From Fonsecaea monophora (Eukaryota; Ascomycota; Eurotiomycetes; Chaetothyriales; Herpotrichiellaceae): DNA of 64,000 nt. The position numbers and the translations under genes were made by a program. This document shows, piece by piece, positions 12,263-22,248 of the stretch (positions are counted from its first letter, which is position 1; the number at the start of each line of letters is the position of its first letter). The notes beneath the pieces are model-generated. The model was given only the letters and a program-made list of their open reading frames with translations, had not been told where the DNA came from and ran no database searches. Location: the NCBI RefSeq assembly GCF_001642475.1, contig NW_019173964.1, positions 186,001 to 250,000 of the forward strand, in the 5' to 3' direction.

Positions 12263-12633
12263 AGGTCTCAACAGGTTGCACAGAGAGGAGGAACAATGAT
12301 TGGGAGACAATGCAGTTGCATCTTATCATGATAAGATCCTGATCTGGCGGGCGAGCGGCTAAAATATTGTCAGGAGATGAGTGTGGCGCCGCTCTATCCA
12401 TTGGCTCCCCCCCCTTTGGTGTTTTATCAACTGCCGCTTTTGGTGACTTGAGGCAGAACAAGAACTCGCGGTAGATATGTTCTTGACGCGTGGGAAGAGA
12501 AACGACCATCTATCTATCTATTTACTGGTCGAATATACATATAAAAATACAGGCCGAAACCCTATTTTTGTACATACAAGCAACGTGTATATGTTGCAAG
12601 AAACCCCTCAGCTAAGAGGTGGATTGAGGTACT
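12263..12633. other. Short promoter region of ferric reductase
   Basis: 371 bases between the end of the oxidase and the start of the reductase, same orientation. It contains the GATA palindrome annotated separately. No gene. Confidence 0.6.
12320..12337. promoter_or_regulatory. Perfect 18-bp palindrome with paired GATA cores
   Basis: ATCTTATCA followed by its exact reverse complement TGATAAGAT, 58-75 bases upstream of the ferric-reductase ATG. Each half holds TGATAA, matching HGATAR, the core bound by fungal GATA factors. The iron repressor SreA/SRE is the relevant candidate because ATC-x-GATAA-like sites control siderophore and iron-uptake genes; spacing here is one base longer than that consensus. 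A nitrogen GATA factor could also use it. Confidence 0.5.
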
Positions 12634-14855
12634 TCAACGGCTCTGTCTGCCACCACCATGACCATCCGTCTGGTTTCCATCCAGGGACGACTTCGCAGAG
12701 TTGACGACCGCGCCCTCTTCAAAGACATGCATATTCTCCCAGCTCGAGGAACTTTCGAGGAGACGTTCTTGTTCGACGTCGGGCATCGCTGAGGAATTTG
12801 GCTGGATTGGCGAAGTACCCCTTTTCCTGCGGCAAAGCTTGACGGTGAAAGTGAGGCCGGCCATCGCAACAATGAAGACAACCATCATCAATACGGCCGT
12901 GGAGATCATGGAGCTATTGAGGAGAATGTTAGCGAGCGATTCCATCCTGGGAAACGGTTGGAAGTAGATCATATGAAAAGCTCAAAAGGAGTTAGGAGTG
13001 GGTTGGCCCATCTCACCTTCTGGTAGCCTTTGTCGATTCTGGGGATTCGGGAGTAGGCTCGTGTTGTTCCTCTTCAGGCACACCCGCCTGCTGCTCTTTT
13101 TGGTCGCTCTCTAGAGAGCTGCATGAGATCGCGGGTAACGGGCGATCCCTATGCTGCAGCTGCAGCTCTAGCGGCGCCTCGATCAATGTCGCGACCAGAC
13201 CTGTTTCTACGTGCCATTCCATGTGGCAGTGGAAAAGCCAGACGCCAGGGTTGTCGGCTCTGAATCGTAAGACCATGAAGCCTCCGGGCTCCAGCAAGAG
13301 GGTGTCTCGCCTGATCGGAGTCCGCGGATAGTCTTCCTCCACGAGACCACTGGTGAAAAAGCTGCCGGCCTTTGGGGCAGAACGGTAGACGGCTTGGAAA
13401 TTGTGGCCATGCAGATGGAAAGGATGGCGGACCATATGGTGGTTGTAGAGGATGATCTCCACGACCGAGTTGTGCTGCAGGACAAAAGGGTTGGTTGTGG
13501 AGCCATATATGGAGTCGTTTGTTGCGGATGGGCCACTGGACAAAGCTGTGTAAAGGGACGGAATCTCTGGGGCTGCGTATCGTGTCTTGTTGAAGAACCA
13601 TCTGGACACAGAGTGAGCTACTTGTCCGAGCATAGATAGACCCGAGCAGTGAAGAACGGGCGGCGCTTACTTGATGCCTCCAGCATGTGACATTCCCAGG
13701 CTCAGGACGATGCTCTGGTCTGGTCGAGGAAGCAAGGACATTTCATCGTATGGTTCCAACGTCACATCATCAAAGGGATCAAAAGAGTCAATGACCTGAG
13801 GCTGTGGCAGTGGCTGATCGGGCGCATAGACCAGCCATCCTGTCACGTTCTGGCTTGCGCTACTACGTATCTTGGACAAGGTCTGCGAAAGATTTGTTAG
13901 TCGAAACCCGAGCAAGAGAGAGTGATGAATGGGCATACGGGATCCATGGAAGCCACCATGGGATAATTCCTGTGCGTTTCAGCCTGGGTGGTGACGAGGA
14001 AGCTGCAGCGCTGCCCAGACGAGAGGTATATCATGGCAGTTTCAGCGGGCTTAGTGTAGACGCCGTCCACCTCGATGATCTTGATCGAGTGATCTTCAAT
14101 CCAGAAGTACTGACCCGCGAACGCGGCCATGTTGACCAGACGAACCAAGTACGTCCGTTCAGGTATGACGGGGATATGGAGGTTCTGTGTATCGTTCAGC
14201 AAGTTGGCGTCCGGCACAGGTTCCTGCGACATCATGCCCCCGCCATGCAGGTACTTGGGGACCAGGAGTGCCATCTCGTCATGGTACCAGTCCGAGACGG
14301 ACAGCAGCAACTCTTCGTCATACTGTCCGCGATATGGATGATCCGGGTCGCGGATGAGGAGTGGTCCTCGCAAGCCGTCGGGATACTGGCCCTGAACGTG
14401 GGAGTGGTACCAGTATAAGCCAGGCTGGGTAGCCTATAAAGTCGCAAACACGTAGTTTAATAAGGGGATGTTCCCTGTGGAATGTGTGTATTACATACTT
14501 TGAACTGATATGTGAAGGTCGATCCAGGGGTAATGGGACACTGGTTGACTTGAGCAGGCCCATCCAACTCACTGCTTCCATTCATAAACAAGCCATGGAA
14601 GTGTAGAGAGGTGGACTGGTTTCCCAACGCATTGACTACATTGACCACGACGGTATCGCCCAGGTCAGCGCTTATGGTGGGAGGCGGCCAGTGGCCATTG
14701 ATACCGATAGTTGGCCGACTGAAGCCATCAGGATTGGCGGCTACCCATGAAATGTTGAAGTCATAGGTCACGGTTCGGGCGACTGTGGTTTGGACTGCGC
14801 ACAAGCAGAGAGCGACAAGAGTCTGCAGCAGAGGTGATGATAATATTGATGCCAT
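12634..14855 (-). CDS. Fet3-like multicopper oxidase (ferroxidase family), membrane anchored
   Basis: Five predicted exons, 14499-14855, 13939-14433, 13671-13882, 13017-13601 and 12634-12946, give 653 residues. A signal peptide (residues 1-27) precedes three cupredoxin domains. All copper motifs are present: HFHG at 85-88, YWYHSH ending at 131, HPFHLHGH at 414-421 and HCHMEWH at 479-485. WVAANPDG, FWIEDHSI and DNPGVWLFHCH are typical of Fet3 rather than plant-type laccases. The last exon supplies one transmembrane helix (about 561-585) and a basic KLCRRKRG stop-transfer, as in Fet3. The Glu equivalent to yeast E185 is kept (E190, SQEPVP), but the Asp before the HPFHLHGH motif is replaced (YNHHMVRHPF). 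It may therefore be a ferroxidase or another metallo-oxidase. The tandem ferric reductase supports an iron role. Confidence 0.9.
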
Positions 14856-16617
14856 GCGAATTATGACGCTCAGGGAGAGATCGAGCGCTGAAAACCACCC
14901 AACATGGAAGGAATCATTAATTGATATCGGGTTCTTCCATCTAGACACAGAAGAGGCGTGAGAGGCTTATAGGGGAACCTCGAAGGGCGTCTTCGGGCTT
15001 CAAGACCCACAACTGCCAACGCGGCCAATCTTAGGGCCTGCCATGCCTGTCTGAGAAAAAACTTGCTCACCTCTTTCTTACCTCTACAAGTACCAATGTC
15101 TGCCAGATAGTCGGGCTCTAGGTGGTCTGACATTTTCCATCAGACGCCTCTCGGAGTATAGCACCGGGTGACTGGTTTGCTTGTAACACGAAGCTGCTGG
15201 GACTCATAGCTTTCTCAACATGTGGTGGCGGGCACGTGGAATGACACATCTCCGGAAAAACAATGGTTCCGGTGTCACTCCCATTTTGGTAACTCCTCAA
15301 CGCCGTCTCGTTCTCGGCCTACTTGCCCTCAAGTGAACCACTGGCTTCTCCATTGATTATTCCTCCACACTTCATGATAGCGCACCAACGTTCTAGAACC
15401 GCAAAGCCTTCAAGAAACGCACCTCAGGAAGCTAGCTGGATAGCCCGAGCCTGACATGATCCCAAGTCTTCACGAACTGTTCAATCGACCAGACCACCAT
15501 CTTTGTTCTCGCCCCGTGCATTGTGGAAGCGAATACGAGCCAAGGACTCTTTTGCTGTCCCTCTACTGCTCTTCCATGTCTCTCTTCAGCTACTTAGGCA
15601 TGCGCAGCTTCTCGTATTAACACCAAAAGTCCCTTCTCTTTTCCTAGCCACGGAATCTCTCCCATAACTGGACTGGACAACGCAAGAAACTTTGTCTCCA
15701 GCACATGACTGACAGGACTCAAGCAGCTCGCCCAATGATGTGACTGCTTGCCTCGTGTCACCAGCCGTCTCGATTTTTAGCCGCGAATGACAGTTGCGGC
15801 TCTGAAGTTGCTCCTCGAATCAGCCCTACGGGGCGGAATTCCACAATGCAGCACCATCATAGCACAATTCTTAGCTTCCTCAAGCAATTCGCTTGGTGAA
15901 GCTTGTCGAGAAAACAAATTGACCTTGCTTTCAAGCAAGCTTGGACCGGTGATGTGACCCAGAAGAGCTGCGCCTTAGCCACATTGGACTTCTGGAGTTG
16001 ACCTGTTCGTACTGCTTCGGAGGAAACTAGTCGCAAACAGTTACGGTTGAATCCAAGGACCGACGATGCAGTAAATTGTCGACACGCTCGCTTGATAATG
16101 CCCTACTTGCTCCAGCTTCGCCCTCAGAGTTTAAGCAAGCGAATGCGCCAATGTCAAGACTAATTGTTGATAGGCGAGACCTGCCATTGTGTTGCAAAGT
16201 ACCAAACTATGTTCGCTAGCATTGAATATCCGGTTGTGGACTTTTGGCCCATCTAGTCCTTGATCGTCAGTGTATCAAAGCCCCAAATCATCTGAGGGAC
16301 CGCCTCTTCGCATTTAGCTTTCCTCCGGTCCCCGTGTTCGGTCCTCTTACCGAATCGGGGGGCCTCTGAAGCCGTCGAGATATCGTCTTGCAGCGCTGGT
16401 ATCGATGCTTGCCGAAGGTGGAACGAGTTGAATGTTGGTGTTGCGGCTGAGCTCTGGCCGTTCTGTCACGTTGCTTCGGACACAATATCCCTATGGTAGA
16501 GCCCCAAAACTGGATAAATACCTCGTCTTTGCCCTACTCTTCCCATCGTCGAGCATTCTAAATTTCAGGCAAGCACACTTTCTGACCATCGAGGCTTTTT
16601 ACCTTTGAGCCAACAAG
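14856..16617. other. Divergent intergenic region, 1.8 kb
   Basis: Lies between the oxidase (-) and a secreted protein gene (+), so it probably holds both promoters. No gene or repeat is supported. HGATAR cores occur near 16094 (TGATAA) and 16167 (TGATAG), at a frequency that chance could explain. Confidence 0.5.
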
Positions 16618-17486
16618 ATGACTTATTCTATGAAGCATGCAGTACTCGTGGGCCTCACTCTTTCTACGGCAGTGCTTGGTCAGGATTGTGGCAGTAAGAC
16701 ACCCCGTCCTCGTGCGCAAGCGAAGACAACTGACGCTCTGCTCTAGGATATACCGTGTTCACCGATAGAGGCGCGAGCTCCAATGATTTCAACTGTGATG
16801 CATTTATTGATGATGCTATGATGCCGTATCTTGCATGGTTTAACGGCACTACCACAGTAAGGGCTCCCTCGCGAGAACGTGTCGTTGTCGAGGCACAATC
16901 TGACAGGCATTCGCAGCTCACCCTCACTGGCGGACCGACGTCTGAATGCCCGGACACAACCTGGGAACCACTGAAAAACTCGTTGCTCATTGGCGGCATG
17001 ACCGTTCCCGGCAACAAAACGCTCGACCGGACCAAGTATGATAACAACACCTTCTACTTTGTCATGCCTGAGCAGTCAAACGACAACATCAGCGTATCCC
17101 TCCAGTCCTCGTCGGACGAATGGTACGACCAACCCCAAGGCTGGCAGATCAACGCGACCAAAGCTGGAGATGGCTACGACATCGCCGGCTACTGGTTTGG
17201 GCAATTGCCAGACAACAACGAGCTCGACTTTCCCGGCGTCCCCGGCAAACATTGTTGGGACAGCGGTCCAGTCTGGCCGGGAATGAAGGGCTACTTTGAC
17301 GAATACAAATGGACCCTCGTCGGGCACCTGTCTCCCACGGCCGCAAATCTCAGTGTCATCATGACCGAGACAGACGATGATGGGTCAGTGTGGCATATCT
17401 ACACAAATTTCACCGGCAAGGCTGGACCAAAGGGGCCCAAGTTGGTGACTACGGGGGACGCGCCGACCACGGATGCTCAGGCTTGA
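16618..17486 (+). CDS. Secreted protein of unknown function
   Basis: Predicted exons 16618-16693 and 16747-17486 give 271 residues. The intron begins GTAAGA and ends CTCTAG; the second exon on its own lacks a start ATG. Residues 1-21 form a clear signal peptide (KHAVLVGLTLSTAVLG then QDCG). The mature part has four Cys (QDCG, FNCDA, SECPD, KHCWD), about eight N-glycosylation sequons and many Trp/Tyr, and it ends in a disordered acidic tail. I do not recognise a family. Four Cys and a beta-rich composition suit a small extracellular or wall-associated protein. It is transcribed away from the Fet3-like oxidase and toward the CFEM gene. Confidence 0.8.
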
Positions 17487-18269
17487 GGTGAGGGTGCTAG
17501 TCCGGAGCTGCAGATGTACAATGCCATAGTTCTTATCTAATATCATTGCCGAGTTGTCCCGTACCATTGTTTCACAGACGATATGCCAGCCTCGGATAGC
17601 ATGCGGTGTTGCACTACAGAAGATAAAGCGCAAAGGTGAAAGGTAGCTAGCTGGATGAACTCAGCAAGAGGCTCTTCGGATCAACATTTGGCCGTTCCGC
17701 AGTCCCTTTTGTCTTCCCAACTCCCTTCGTCCTCTCCCTCTTGGAGTATGTTGCATCTCATCTCCATGCACGATTCTTTGTATCAATATGGTCTCTGCAC
17801 GAGTGACGTCTGCTACTACACCGCTGTCGAGACAACAGTCAAGCTTCGAGCTATGACATGCTCATCTCATCTCCGCTCTGCCCTGTGCGACGCTCTGTTC
17901 AAGGTAATGTAATATAACAAGGCCACATTCCATGCGTTGTCCTTGTCTACCGAGTTCAGAAAAACAACAGCCCACATTCCACTTGGTGCTCGACCGCAAT
18001 CAGTGAATTTCTACTTGAATCGAAGATCTTTATAGATGGGGAGATCTGCTGCTGTCGTCTTCCCTTTTCCCACGACACTCTCCTCGTTCGCGTCTTCCTT
18101 TGTGTTTGGGGTTTCTTGTCTCTATATTTCTTTGTCACAGCCAAAGGCCTTCCACTCGTTTTCATCCATCGTGGCATTCTATCCCTGCTTCTGATCTGAA
18201 TCCCTCTGGAAGAAGAAGAAAACATTTTCCAGTTGACCAAAGAAGTTCTACATTGCTTCGTCATTCAAA
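17487..18269. other. Promoter region of CFEM gene
   Basis: About 780 bases without a supported gene. Two AGATAA cores (minus 17533-17538, plus 17621-17626) are present. The last 150 bases before the CFEM ATG are CT-rich. Confidence 0.45.
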
Positions 18270-19115
18270 ATGCATTGTGCCATCTTCAAGCTCCCGCTGC
18301 TCCTTTCGGCTGTCGCCCTCGCGAGGCCTCAGACCCCGGCAGACACCAGCGCCTTGAGCGGATTGCCAGCTTGTGCAGTGAGTATCTGTCAAAATCCCCA
18401 CAGTCTGAAACAAACATCTCTAATGTGTCATGACCTACAGCAAGATGCTGCCAACGCTGCCTTGGCCTCCTCAGGCTGTCCCGTGAACGACCAGAACTGT
18501 ATCTGCAGCTCGGCACCCTTCATCAGTGCCATCACTACTGCAGTCACACAGACGTGCTCCCCAGCTGATGTTCAGGGTGAGTAACTCCCCCCAACCCTTG
18601 TGGTCCATTTTTGCGAGAAAAGGGAACGGAGCAAAATATACTGACAACGGAACCCAGCGGCATTGGTTTTCGGCCAAACCTTCTGCGGTGCCGCCCTCGG
18701 GGGCGGAAGCTCTTCATCCAGCTCGGCCCCTACCACCGGTGCAGAAGACACAGCCAGTGCCACCCCAACGGCCAGCCCGACCGACGGTGACGCCTCCAAC
18801 GGGGTCTCGACCACCACTGTCCCAGGGACATTGACGTCTGTGACCAGCGTCGCCGACGCCACGGACAGCATGACCACCCTCACGGCAAGTGTCACAGACA
18901 CCCCCACGTCCGGTGCGATGGGTTCAGGCTCGGACGGCATGGTGACAACCACCCAATGCACCACGACGACGACGATGATGACCACCGTGGCCTCCAAGCC
19001 AACGGGGCCATACAACGCGACCTACACCGGCGGCGTTGGCGTCGCGATCAAGAGTGCAGCGCCCGGCATGATCGCCGCCGTGGTGGGTGTTGCTGGCGCG
19101 ATTGCCTTGTTGTGA
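18270..19115 (+). CDS. CFEM-domain, GPI-anchored surface protein
   Basis: Predicted exons 18270-18377, 18441-18576 and 18658-19115 give 233 residues. There is a signal peptide (1-19), then a CFEM domain: LPAC, GCPVNDQNCICSS, QTCSPADVQ and GQTFC, with C7-x15-C8 spacing. A Ser/Thr-rich stalk and a hydrophobic GPI-anchor tail (AAPGMIAAVVGVAGAIALL) follow. The Asp in NDQNCIC matches the position that binds haem iron in characterised CFEM haemophores. Only six of the usual eight Cys remain in the spliced form (second and sixth missing). The first intron is 63 nt and open in frame, so retention would add two Cys. Roles of the family are haem capture, adhesion or wall structure; the nearby ferric reductase and oxidase favour iron. 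Confidence 0.88.
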
Positions 19116-19829
19116 GGTTGACCTACAAGCTACCTGGTGCAATCGAGAATGTCAATACCTGGACACCCACAGACACACGAACCCGATAAGACAACCACAC
19201 ACAGAGAGGGCGGGGGAAAGGGAGGAACGGAGGGGAAGAGAGAGGGCCTTTTTACCGGCAGTGTTAGGTTAGAATCGTCTCGGCATTATTCATCAACTAT
19301 CTATCTATTATTACATGGAATTGTTCTTTTTCTTTTGGGGAAGGTGCAGAAAAAAAATACAACCGGTCACCTAGTAATATAATAATACAGTGGTTATGTA
19401 ATGATTTCTTTCCACCAGGAGTGGTAGCAAAAACCAAAAATCATGTCAAGTGACAAAGGCTCGAGAAAAAGATTAAAGCCGGAAAGATGAGATAGGGGGC
19501 CGGGGGTTGGCTGCTTCAATAAATCAACATGCATGTAGGTACCTAATCATAGGTGCTGTGGCCCGTAATTATGGCCCAGAATGCCATGCCATGCTTTTCT
19601 TCCTGATACATAGGGAGTAACTAATTAGCTAACCTGATCTGGTTTCCTGATTGGGAAATTCTTTGATGTCCGATCGCAGCCCGTTTCGGTTCCTATTCTT
19701 CACACCCAGATGATTTAACAACTCCCTCCTCCCTTGCCTTTTTACAGCCGATGCATACCACAAAGTATGAGGTGTGAACGGAGGAGGGTAACGCAGTATA
19801 TCCCCACACCACCTATCCCACGCAGTGCG
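19116..19829. other. Convergent intergenic region
   Basis: 3' regions of the CFEM gene and the minus-strand gene that follows. It holds A- and T-rich stretches near 19280-19450 suited to polyadenylation. No gene seen. Confidence 0.5.
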
Positions 19830-21167
19830 TCAAGTCTCTTCTTCAGAATGACCACCAGCCTGGGCTGTTGCCTTTGTCGCAGGTTCGCCGGACGGTGTCG
19901 CAACTTGGGCGGGTTCGGCGCTCGAGTATCCAGCATTGCGACCCGCCGAGCCAAACCCCCTGTTGAACCGGTCGATGTGTTCCTTGAGCACGTCGGCCCT
20001 GCGCCTGTCGGCCTGGGTCTTTCTGGCCTCGGCGTCGCGCTCGACCTCCCTGGCGGCCATGAAGATGCGCATGGCGTCGTAGCCGCGCAGCGCGTCGGCC
20101 GCGTCCTCCCAGAACATCTGGACCGAGTCCTGGGCGACGCGGCACGCGAGGGCCAGCAGGCGGCGCTCGGCGCGGTTGATGTGTCGCTGGCGACTGTACA
20201 CGCCGCGCAGAAAAATGCGCGTCTCGGGCGTCAGCCCCAGGTAGTGGTCGCGCCCGGACTCGAAGACGGTCGCGTACTCGCTGCGCAGGTGCTCGGCGAT
20301 ACCGACCCGGAACACGGGCGCGGGCCCGTACTTGGACACGTGGTGGAAGAGGCGCTCGCGGGCCGCCGCGTCCTCGACGCTCAGGATCGTGTTCATGTTC
20401 CCCAGCATGCCCGGCGGCCACGTCCGGTCGTCCGGCCAGCTGATCTTCGTGGCGATTGGGTCCCACGGCAGCGTCGTCACGTAGGGTACCGAGTCCGGGT
20501 CGGTCGTCCGCAGGGGGTGCATGGTCGTGTCTGTCTCCGTGTCCGCCGTCTCGGGGTCTCGCGCGATGCGCGTCGCCGTCGTGGGGAATGCCAGCTTTGC
20601 GTCGAATTTGGGCATGTCGTCGTCTTCGGTCCCATTGAGCATGAACGCCTCGCCATAATGAGCCGGTCTTTTGGCCTCGGGGGCGGCAGCGGGGGATGAT
20701 GATGATGCGGTCGCGGATTTTTGACCGTCCTTGGTGATGATTTCCTTGTCCTCCTCTCGCTCTTCCTTCTCAAAACACACTTTGCCCTTCTCGTCCCCTA
20801 CTCTGAAGAACTTTTCGATCCCGACCTTGAGCCGCGCCATGGAGCCATAGTGCTTGTACCCGTCAAAGAGGCCCTTGGTCTGCGCCGCCAGGGTCGTCTG
20901 TGTGCTCCGCGGCTGTTGGGAGAGGACCGTCTCGGCTTCGAGCGTGAGGCTGTGTAGCTGTGACTGCAGGTGTTCCAGGAGTCGAGCTTTTGCCGGGTCC
21001 TCGTCACCACCCGGGTGGCGTCGACGTGTTCGTGTCGAAGAAGGCTCACCCGCATGGGATTCTTCAGAGTCGCTACCTTCGTCTGTTGAGTGTTCAGATA
21101 TGTGGCCTGCCACGTCGCCGAGGAGGTCGCTATTGTCGTCGTCGTCCTCGGTGACGTGAGCGTTCAT
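19830..21167 (-). CDS. Unrecognised nuclear-type protein with homeodomain-like helices
   Basis: One exon of 445 residues from the ATG at 21167 (the open frame reaches further up, but only from TTG). The first 60 residues are acidic and disordered (VTEDDDDNSD) with a TRTRRRHPGG basic patch. Residues about 60-125 are helical. The C-terminal half is a compact helical region rich in Arg, Ala and Glu. Residues 312-360 (LTPETRIFLRGVYSRQRHI, then AERRLLALACRVAQDSVQMF) match the spacing of homeodomain helices 2 and 3: ER, LA, V and V positions align, with FWED in place of WFQN. That is weak pattern evidence, so DNA binding is only a suggestion. Codon use is very GC-rich at third positions compared with its neighbours. 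Confidence 0.75.
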   Translation of the reverse strand: MNAHVTEDDDDNSDLLGDVAGHISEHSTDEGSDSEESHAGEPSSTRTRRRHPGGDEDPAKARLLEHLQSQLHSLTLEAETVLSQQPRSTQTTLAAQTKGLFDGYKHYGSMARLKVGIEKFFRVGDEKGKVCFEKEEREEDKEIITKDGQKSATASSSSPAAAPEAKRPAHYGEAFMLNGTEDDDMPKFDAKLAFPTTATRIARDPETADTETDTTMHPLRTTDPDSVPYVTTLPWDPIATKISWPDDRTWPPGMLGNMNTILSVEDAAARERLFHHVSKYGPAPVFRVGIAEHLRSEYATVFESGRDHYLGLTPETRIFLRGVYSRQRHINRAERRLLALACRVAQDSVQMFWEDAADALRGYDAMRIFMAAREVERDAEARKTQADRRRADVLKEHIDRFNRGFGSAGRNAGYSSAEPAQVATPSGEPATKATAQAGGHSEEET

Positions 21168-22248
21168 TTTTTTTTCTTCAGAGCTTTCGCTTTGTGTGGT
21201 GCCAATGATGACGAAAACGACGAACACAGTCAAGGAACAAAGGGTCGTTGATGGTTCGTCGGGCCGTGCGTGAGAAGGGTGTATACCGAAGGGATGGATG
21301 TAAGGTGAGAGACACGTCCCCGATGCCCGCCTTGATTGACTCGTCGCTTCTTGTTTTTCAATTTGTCGCAGACGGTGGAGGTGACTGAACCAACATCTAC
21401 CTTTGTTTTGTAGGGCGTGTGTTATCTGAAGAAATAAAAGTGAAGGCGCAGGAAAGAGAACATCAAGAAAGAAAGGTCAGGCAAAGAGCCGAAGTGAAGT
21501 GATTCACCTGATCAATAAATTCACTGTTTCGTGTTCGGCTGGTTGGGTGAAGCAGTTCAGACCATCCATCCAGGCATCCACTTTCACTGTTCTTCATTGA
21601 CGTTGACGTTCGACATGGCCATTGCACTGGACTCCCGCAGAAAGAAAGAAGAAGAAGAGACTGTAGAAGAATAAGAGGCTTGTTCCGGTAAGAGTGAGTT
21701 CGTTCGAGATCTGGCGATTTCAACTAATCTGCCTGCACACCCACACCCACACTGACATCAACATCCGTATTTCACATATATCATCATTGTCAATCCCTGT
21801 GTGCTGGCTGGGTTGGTATTTCCTTTGGATGTCTTCTGTTACATGGATCCGATCCCTTATCATCATCCGCATTTTTATCCAGCCATGTCCGTCATCCATT
21901 ACTTTCTCCTCAATATGATCCAGCGTGGTGAACTAAACCCCGCTCGAAATGCTCCCCGTGTGAACTGACACAGAGGGATCTTAGCCAACCAGATCTGGTG
22001 CCTTTGCGCATGCCATCGCCATCACCATCACCATCACGCACGCAGTTGCAAAGCATCCATTCCCCAAGCAAGAGAGGGGCGACACAGGCCGCCGCTTTGA
22101 TAAACGCCCCAGCCAGAATGATCTCGCCGTCTCTCAAAAAATACCAAGTCTGGGAAATAGGAACAAGAAAAGGAAATGAACAAGAAAAAAGAGTTGGCGG
22201 AGTCGACCGGCTCTGTCTATACCTGGCTAGGACCTTGGGAATGACCCC
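21168..22248. other. Intergenic region
   Basis: Promoter side of the 21167 gene and 3' side of the next minus-strand gene. It contains a short CATCAC-type simple repeat near 22013-22037 and CA repeats near 21739. No gene is supported. Confidence 0.5.

Noticed and set aside
12263..12310. Longer ferric reductase start
   Set aside because: The extra 16 codons begin at TTG; the first ATG is at 12262.
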